In this document: positions 58,815 to 64,000 of the stretch, in pieces | Numbering within the stretch: position 1 is the stretch's first letter | Layout of the letters: every line of letters starts with the position of its first letter | Assembly (NCBI GenBank): GCA_002371495.1 | Contig: DFIX01000005.1 | Span: 47,535-111,534, forward strand | Reading direction: 5' to 3' | From: Eggerthellaceae bacterium UBA3686 | GTDB lineage: Bacteria > Actinomycetota > Coriobacteriia > Coriobacteriales > Eggerthellaceae | DNA: 64,000 nucleotides | Translations under genes and position numbers: made by a program | Notes under the pieces: generated by a model | Database searches by the model: none | Seen by the model: the letters and a program-made list of their open reading frames with translations, nothing else | What the model was told of the DNA's origin: nothing

Positions 58815-60053
58815 TTAATACTTGCCGTATTCCAACGTGGTCTCGTACCAGGCGTTGAAGTTCTCTTCCTTGAAGTGGTCGCACACGATCGAGCAGTCCA
58901 TGACGAAGCCGCCTCCCGGCGCGCAGGCGTCGAGCATCTTCTTGGTCTCCTCGACGATACGCTCGGGCTTGCCGTAGGCCAGAAGCGCGGTGGGCAGGTT
59001 GCCGCACACGCAGGTGTGGCCGTCGAGCACCTTGCGGGCCTTCTCGATGTCTACCTGCTCGAACATGCCGAGGATGCCCGCCGGCAGCAGGTCGCGGATC
59101 ATTTCGAGGCGGTTGTTGTACTTGCCCTCGAAGAAGATGTAGGGGATAAGCCCCAGCTCCAGCTCGCGCTCGATGACCTTGCGAAGGCTCGGCGCGTAGA
59201 AGCGCTCCCAGTGCTCGGGGCTCAGGAAGTCGTCGGTTCCGCCGTGCAGGGGCATGAAGCAGTACTTCATGCCGGCCGCCGCGATGTTCTCGACGCCCTT
59301 AATTGCCCAGTCGGTCAGGATATCGAGCGCCGCTTCCACCTTGTCGGGGCACTCGTGCAGGTCCATGGGCAGCTCGATGAGTCCGCGCAGGTTGTCGCCG
59401 AGCATGTCGTAGGGCGCGTTCTGGCCCAGGATGCAGCCGAGCGGCGCCTGGTATTCGAGCGCGGTCTGCGACATGAGCGCCTGGCCTTCGAGCCACTTGT
59501 TGGCTTGGTCGCCGGCGGCCATGAGCGTGATCAGCGCCTCGCGCACCTCGGGGTCAGAGAAGGGCGCCATGCCTGCGTAGTGGCCGAACTCGACGAACTG
59601 GCTGAAGTCGAGCTTGGCCAGCCCCTTGAGCTTGTCGTGGCGGCGCGCCCAGACCTTGGTCATGAGGAAATGGGACGGGTCGCGGATGAAGTCGTCGTAC
59701 TCGTCCTGCTCCAGGTAGCAGTCGTCCACAATTTGGAAGCCCATCATGCGGTCGATGCCCCACGTCTCGCCCGGCCAGCGGACGGCTTGCGTGCCAAGCA
59801 CTTCCATGACGTTAATGGGGTAGGCCGCGGGTGCCCAGAACAGGTCGGTCTCCCAGTGGCTCAGGAAGTACTCGACTCCCGGCTTCATCATGCGGTAGTC
59901 GTTGAGCGCCTCGTACTTCGAGATGCCCGCGAGCTCGCTGTAGATCGTGCCCATGCGCGGTGCGAAGGGGACGCGATCGCCCTCTTCGAAGCGCATTGCC
60001 GCCGCCACGCGCGCCTCGCGCTTCTCGATCGTGTTCTCGGTCTGGTATGCCAT
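58815..60053 (-). CDS. UroD/MtaA-family methyltransferase-like protein
   Basis: 412 aa with a uroporphyrinogen decarboxylase (URO-D) type barrel. HTCVCGNLPT near 335-344 carries the Cys/His residues that bind zinc in MtaA/CmuA-type corrinoid:CoM methyltransferases, and DCSIVCDHF follows. It is too divergent from HemE for a heme role. Substrate of the group is often methylated corrinoid or O-demethylation products; no corrinoid protein gene is adjacent. AAGGAGG precedes the ATG. Confidence 0.8.
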   Translation of the reverse strand: MAYQTENTIEKREARVAAAMRFEEGDRVPFAPRMGTIYSELAGISKYEALNDYRMMKPGVEYFLSHWETDLFWAPAAYPINVMEVLGTQAVRWPGETWGIDRMMGFQIVDDCYLEQDEYDDFIRDPSHFLMTKVWARRHDKLKGLAKLDFSQFVEFGHYAGMAPFSDPEVREALITLMAAGDQANKWLEGQALMSQTALEYQAPLGCILGQNAPYDMLGDNLRGLIELPMDLHECPDKVEAALDILTDWAIKGVENIAAAGMKYCFMPLHGGTDDFLSPEHWERFYAPSLRKVIERELELGLIPYIFFEGKYNNRLEMIRDLLPAGILGMFEQVDIEKARKVLDGHTCVCGNLPTALLAYGKPERIVEETKKMLDACAPGGGFVMDCSIVCDHFKEENFNAWYETTLEYGKY

Positions 60054-60390
60054 GCTCTGCCTCCTTCTTGTATTGACTACGCCTCGTCTTGCCGACGAAG
60101 CGTTTTCGCCGAACGGTCCAAGCCCAGGTCGTGGATGACCGTATCGTTGGAGAACCTCAGGATGCCTCTTCGCTTTGACTACGCGATATTTCGATTATCC
60201 AGAAGCGTCTCGTGGGCATACCACAACAAAATAGGGAAGTGACCCCAACTATTGATTGGCCTTGAGGATGATGGAAAGAGAGCGTGGGCATCGATGGCAT
60301 TGGTGCCGCTCCGAGCTGCCGGAGCTGCATCCAGGATGATAGCGCAATGCTGGGGCAAAACAGAGTTGGCCGCTGTTCCTGTGGCACTGC
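60054..60390. other. Gene-free interval upstream of the UroD-like gene
   Basis: 337 bp between the start of the UroD-like gene and the end of the LysR gene (both minus). I see no convincing ORF, terminator or repeat. It presumably carries the UroD-like promoter. Confidence 0.5.
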
Positions 60391-61359
60391 TCAGCCGAGC
60401 AATTCGAACGTTTTTTGATCTTCGTATTTCGAATAGAAGTCTTGGAGCCGTTCGATGACCTCGGCCAACACGCTTTCTCCGAAGGCGCTTTGGCGGGCAG
60501 CAAAGCCTATTTCGACTGTGTATGGATCTTCCATTGGGACGGCCACGGTGCCTGTCGGGGGGCCGAACACAAGCGATGCCCCAGGAACGAATGTCAGAGC
60601 CTCCCCCATGCGGCACAATCGGCTGCGGTATGTGCTGTCGCCCGCCGAGACGTATATGCTGTCGGCGCCGATGTGGCGTGAGACGGCCCTTTCCATGCCG
60701 CCCGCTGCCGCGACGGCAAGGTTATGTGACCGTATCTCTGCTTTGGTCAGGGACGGGCGGTCTGCGAGATTGGAGTACTCGGGAACTAGGACGTAGTCTT
60801 GCGTGCGCATAAACGGGCGGTACTCGTAGCCCGCTTCGACGAGCCTTTCGACCATCTGCGTGTTTTCGTCGGCAAATAGGTCGAAGAGCCCCAAGGCGCC
60901 CGCTACGACGGTTTCGGGCTTCGTTGCGCGCGCCGCGTCGACGAGCAGGTCGACGATGCGGGGCGTGCTGTGCTGTAGGAATTGGACTTTTCCGTAGAGC
61001 GCCACGTTGAAACCCGCCGCCGGGAAGAACAGGGGCGTGTCGAAAAAGATGGGGCTGCAATAGCAGGTGAAACGCATCCGCCGCTTTCTGAGGTTGTCGC
61101 TTTGCAGTTCCATGATCGAATTGCGCATGTTCCTCTCGTGCGAGAGGATCTGACGGGCATCCTCCAGGAGCCGCTCGCCAAAATGCGTGAGCGTAACCTT
61201 ATTGCTGTCGCGGACGAACAGCTCGCATCCCAGCTCGGCCTCGAGCGCTGTAATCGAGCGGCTGATGCCTTGTGGGCTCATGAAGTTCTTCTTGGCCGCC
61301 GCGCTCATGGAGCCGAGCGTGGCGACGTCGATGAAGTAGCGCACGTAATCAGTTTGCAT
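60391..61359 (-). CDS. LysR-family transcriptional regulator
   Basis: 322 aa. N-terminal winged HTH (YFIDVATLGSMSAAAKKNFMSPQGISRSITALEAELG, about 8-43) and a LysR substrate-binding domain. The effector is unknown. It is located beside the UroD-like gene on the same strand and may regulate it. Confidence 0.87.
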   Translation of the reverse strand: MQTDYVRYFIDVATLGSMSAAAKKNFMSPQGISRSITALEAELGCELFVRDSNKVTLTHFGERLLEDARQILSHERNMRNSIMELQSDNLRKRRMRFTCYCSPIFFDTPLFFPAAGFNVALYGKVQFLQHSTPRIVDLLVDAARATKPETVVAGALGLFDLFADENTQMVERLVEAGYEYRPFMRTQDYVLVPEYSNLADRPSLTKAEIRSHNLAVAAAGGMERAVSRHIGADSIYVSAGDSTYRSRLCRMGEALTFVPGASLVFGPPTGTVAVPMEDPYTVEIGFAARQSAFGESVLAEVIERLQDFYSKYEDQKTFELLG

Positions 61360-61399
61360 TCGAAGGCTCCTGCACCTGCATCACGGCTTTTCCTGTATT

Positions 61400-61768
61400 T
61401 TAACCTTTATCGCCGATGATGCCATTCACCAGGGCGCTAACGATGCTGATGACGATCGAGCCTGCGAATGCCGCACCGAAGCTCGTTATTATGATGCCGT
61501 TTCCGAAAAGGCCCGATGACACCCAGGAGGCAAGTTCCAGCAGAAGCGCGTTCACCACGAGGTAGAAGATCCCCAGCGTCAACACCGATATGGGCGCGCC
61601 GGCAATCTGTGCGATGGGCTTGATGCTGACGTTGACGAGCGAAAGCACGAGCGCGAATAAAATGATAGCCAAGGTCGAATCGGGGCCGGCGGCGGATATG
61701 CCCGGCACGAGCCATACGGCTGCCCCTGCTGCAATGGCGGTCACGATCCAGCGGATGATGAAATTCAC
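61400..61768 (-). CDS. Phage-holin-family four-TM membrane protein
   Basis: 122 aa with four hydrophobic segments, typical of the mycobacterial four-TM holin superfamily IV (PF04020-like), which is chromosomal and not evidence for a prophage. GTG 61768 has AGGAGG upstream and is chosen over the longer frame from 61807. Function of the family is not settled. Confidence 0.8.
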   Translation of the reverse strand: MNFIIRWIVTAIAAGAAVWLVPGISAAGPDSTLAIILFALVLSLVNVSIKPIAQIAGAPISVLTLGIFYLVVNALLLELASWVSSGLFGNGIIITSFGAAFAGSIVISIVSALVNGIIGDKG

Positions 61769-61828
61769 GGAAAGCCTCCTATTCGCGTGCCCGTACGAAG
61801 GTATCATGGAATCCGACGAAAGGGGAGC

Positions 61829-63139
61829 ATGGGCAAGAAGGCGTCACAAACTGGGCGAAAAGGCGTAAGGAAACCGTTGCGGCGCGCGATGCGCTCCACG
61901 GAGCATGCTGCGGGGCATGCCGTGCGCGAATCGAAGCAGGGCGGCGAGGGGCGCGTTGCGGCTGACAGCGGCCTGCCGAAATGCGCGGTCGCGGGTATTT
62001 GCGGCGGTTGCGAGTCTGTCCAGGTGCCCTATGCAGAGCAGCTCGCCGCCAAAGATGCGCGTATGGTCGAGCTGTTCGGCCACGGGCGATTCGAGGGTGC
62101 CCGAATACTGCCGACCATCGGCATGGACGAGCCCTTTCATTATCGCAACAAGGTAACGTCGCCGTTTGCGCCGGGCAAGCGGGGCCCCAACGGCGGGCGG
62201 CAGATTCTGAGCGGCATGTACGCCGCCGGCACTCACCGCATCATCGACACCCGCGGCTGCCTGCTCGAGAACGAGCGTGGCCAGCAGGTCGTGCAGGCGG
62301 TCAAGGCCCTCATGCTGAAGTTCGGCATCGCTCCGTACGACGAGGATCGCCACGTCGGCTTCATGCGTCACGTGGTCGTTCGCATCGGGCACGAGAGCGC
62401 CGAGGTGCTCGTGACGCTCGTGACCAACGGCGAGGCGTTCCCACGTTCGGGCGCCTTCTGTCGCGAGCTTGTCAAACGCTGTCCCTTCGTGACTTCCATC
62501 GTGCAGAACGTGAACACGCGCCAGACCAACGTCATCCTGGGGCAACGCGAACAGCGGCTATACGGTCCCGGCTTCATTCTCGATACGCTTTGCGGGCTGA
62601 GCTTCCGCATTTCGTCACAATCGTTTTACCAGGTGAATTCAGTGCAGACGACAGTGCTCTACGAGCAGGCGATTAGCCTTGCCGCCCTTGACGGCACGCA
62701 ATCGGTGGTGGACGCATATTGTGGTACGGGAACAATTGGCCTGGTGGCGGCGAGTCGTGGCGCAGCGCAGGTGATCGGTGTCGATACGGTGGAATCCGCC
62801 ATCCGCGACGCGCGGATGAACGCGCGCCATAACGGCATAGACAACGCGCAATTCGTGGCCGCCGATGCCGGTGCTTTCATGCGCGATTTGGCCAGATCGG
62901 GCCAAGGCGTTGACGCGGTGCTCATGGACCCGCCCCGCGCGGGTTCGACCGAGGAGTTCCTGGAAGCCGTTGCAAGCCTAGCGCCTAAGCGCGTGGTCTA
63001 CATCTCGTGCAACCCCCAGACGCAAGTGCGCGATGTGCGCTACCTTTGCGAGCGCGGTTACGCTTTGCGCACCGTGCAGCCCGTCGACATGTTTCCGCAC
63101 ACGTCCCATGTCGAGACCGTCGCGCTCCTTGAAGGGTGA
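61829..63139 (+). CDS. 23S rRNA (uracil-C5)-methyltransferase, RumA/RlmD type
   Basis: 436 aa. A basic N-terminal tail (about 1-45), the [4Fe-4S] cysteines CAVAGICGGC near 52-61 plus a later Cys, SAM-binding DAYCGTGTIGL, and catalytic YISCNPQT (nucleophile Cys) with MDPPRAG. No TRAM domain is apparent. It would methylate U to m5U in rRNA. ATG 61829 follows AAAGGGGAG. Confidence 0.88.
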   Translation: MGKKASQTGRKGVRKPLRRAMRSTEHAAGHAVRESKQGGEGRVAADSGLPKCAVAGICGGCESVQVPYAEQLAAKDARMVELFGHGRFEGARILPTIGMDEPFHYRNKVTSPFAPGKRGPNGGRQILSGMYAAGTHRIIDTRGCLLENERGQQVVQAVKALMLKFGIAPYDEDRHVGFMRHVVVRIGHESAEVLVTLVTNGEAFPRSGAFCRELVKRCPFVTSIVQNVNTRQTNVILGQREQRLYGPGFILDTLCGLSFRISSQSFYQVNSVQTTVLYEQAISLAALDGTQSVVDAYCGTGTIGLVAASRGAAQVIGVDTVESAIRDARMNARHNGIDNAQFVAADAGAFMRDLARSGQGVDAVLMDPPRAGSTEEFLEAVASLAPKRVVYISCNPQTQVRDVRYLCERGYALRTVQPVDMFPHTSHVETVALLEG

Positions 63140-63188
63140 TAACGGCCAATCGTTTCGCTCGCCCTGCTCGTGACGATGAGAAGGGATG

Positions 63189-63265
63189 CCCCAATTTGCC
63201 ATCTCGTCGCGTTTCCTCTGGTGGGAGCGCGGCGATACCTTTATAGCAGGGATGGCAAATCGGGG
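63189..63265. repeat. 15-bp inverted repeat with long loop
   Basis: CCCCAATTTGCCATC and GATGGCAAATCGGGG match at 14 of 15 positions around a 47-nt loop, which includes GGGAGCGC; GGGGCGCTCCC lies just outside. Between two convergent genes. Confidence 0.7.
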
Positions 63266-63289
63266 GGCGCTCCCTTCGCCGGCGTTGCC

Positions 63290-64000
63290 CTATGCGAGGA
63301 AGGGCTCGATGTAGGCAAGTGGCGCTACGTGCACCTTTCCGCATTCGGGCGAGGTCAGCCCGGTTTTGGGTGCGATCATGGTCACGGTTTGGTCGGCCAC
63401 GACGCGCGGATGCGAGCAGGTCGGGCCGTAGCCGTTTTGCGCGCTTACGCCGCTCGGCACGTCAGCGGCGATGACGCAGGCGCGCTTGCCGTGGCGATTG
63501 ATCGCTTCGATCCACTGGTCGAACGGCGCTTTGACGGCGTTGGAATCGAACCCGGTGCCAAGAATGCAGTCGACGATGATGGCGGCCTGTTCGCAGGCGC
63601 GTTCGATTTCGTCTGCTTCGGGGTTCACCAGAACGAGCGGCTGCAAAGCGGTGTCGGCTTTAGCGCCGGCCGCAAGTTGATGCAGGGTTGTGAAGCTGCG
63701 CTCGGCCGCATCGCGGGCGGGTTGCGCGCGCAACTCGTCTGGCCCCTTGGCGCAGATGACCGCAACGGGCCTGCCGGCTTGGGCGAGCAGTTCGGCTGCC
63801 ACCCAACCGTCGCCGCCGTTATTGCCGTTTCCGCAGAAGATGACCGTTCGCGCAGTTTGTGCGGCATTTTTTGGAGACCGTGCCGTCTCATGTTCGGTTG
63901 GCGTCTCGCTGTTCAGCGTTTGTGCAGGTTTCGCATCGTGGGCTGGTGCACTTTCGGACCCTTGTTTGGGTGCGTACGCTGCCTCGTGCGCCTGAACGAT
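63290..64000 (-). CDS. nnrE: NAD(P)HX epimerase (YjeF N-terminal domain), 5'-partial
   Basis: At least 236 aa, running off the window edge. VIFCGNGNNGGDGWVAAELL is the YjeF_N glycine motif; IVDCILGTGF and ADVPSGVSA are the later conserved strands. It epimerises damaged R-NADHX to the S form. The protein stops after the epimerase domain, so the dehydratase (YjeF C-terminal) is absent from this gene. A low-complexity stretch of about 50 residues lies before the motif, longer than usual. The start is outside the window. Confidence 0.85.
   Translation of the reverse strand: MVQAHEAAYAPKQGSESAPAHDAKPAQTLNSETPTEHETARSPKNAAQTARTVIFCGNGNNGGDGWVAAELLAQAGRPVAVICAKGPDELRAQPARDAAERSFTTLHQLAAGAKADTALQPLVLVNPEADEIERACEQAAIIVDCILGTGFDSNAVKAPFDQWIEAINRHGKRACVIAADVPSGVSAQNGYGPTCSHPRVVADQTVTMIAPKTGLTSPECGKVHVAPLAYIEPFLA

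Noticed and set aside
61400..61768. Prophage signal from the holin-like protein
   Set aside because: This four-TM family is commonly chromosomal and no other phage gene is nearby.

Overview
The window is high-GC bacterial chromosome with dense, mostly operonic genes. I infer a Coriobacteriia (Eggerthellales/Eggerthellaceae-type) host-associated anaerobe. The grounds are the strong G/C third-position bias, frequent TTG/GTG starts, a Tat/lipoprotein substrate-binding protein, a DUF4418-like protein, a UroD/MtaA-type protein, BspA-type leucine-rich repeats and several hybrid kinases. No rRNA or complete tRNA, no transposase, no CRISPR array and no phage structural gene is visible.

Layout. 0.1-7.0 kb: an ankyrin-like protein, a VWA + MoxR-AAA pair, a tyrosine phosphatase, a nucleoside hydrolase and a BioB-like radical SAM enzyme. 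7.0-8.1 kb: a gene-free block of 31-bp repeats and nested inverted repeats. 8.1-10.4 kb: an ArsM-type arsenite methyltransferase, an LRR protein and an acetyltransferase. 10.8-17.0 kb: an FtsX/LolD-type exporter and a four-gene nitrate/sulfonate-type ABC importer whose binding protein is unusually cysteine-rich. 17.3-21.4 kb: two paralogous APH-like phosphotransferases, a DUF4418-like protein and an MFS carrier. 21.9-38.9 kb: an accessory island with a kinase-TIR-transmembrane-propeller receptor, secreted proteins, an HTH-AAA-CYTH protein, a radical SAM/SPASM enzyme with a membrane partner, paralogous two-TM proteins, a membrane LRR protein, a stand-alone GroEL apical-domain protein and a ricin-lectin/cysteine-peptidase-like secreted protein. 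Broken 3' ends of the kinase and GroEL-like genes show cassette duplication and shuffling. 39.1-43.9 kb: an arsenic-type cluster with a divergent ArsM paralog, a COG0523 GTPase and a fused ArsM-ArsS protein. 44.2-50.4 kb: housekeeping genes (MoaE-like, lysA, a PiT phosphate transporter, hom, a HAD hydrolase). 50.6-58.6 kb: a phosphorelay (PAS-PAS hybrid kinase, HPt, amino-acid-permease/histidine-kinase fusion, REC-GGDEF-EAL). 58.8-64.0 kb: a UroD/MtaA-like protein, a LysR regulator, a holin-like membrane protein, an RNA m5U methyltransferase and a partial NAD(P)HX epimerase.

Non-coding structure is the most unusual part. There are at least seven dispersed ~110-bp palindromic elements with a conserved core and arms that differ between copies but stay self-complementary within each copy. 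There are three copies of a 33-bp palindrome. Two homologous promoter-hairpin-terminator units and one unrelated unit look like small RNAs with C-rich (CCUCC-type) unpaired segments. A recurring palindrome of the form TATTGGAC-N-GTCCAATA lies upstream of several transport and methyltransferase genes. Several perfect long hairpins of unknown role are also present.

Working picture: three ArsM-like methyltransferases, one fused to an ArsS-type radical SAM module, suggest metalloid methylation or arsenosugar-type chemistry. The cysteine-rich importer may belong to the same physiology because it carries a related operator, but its substrate is not shown by the sequence.
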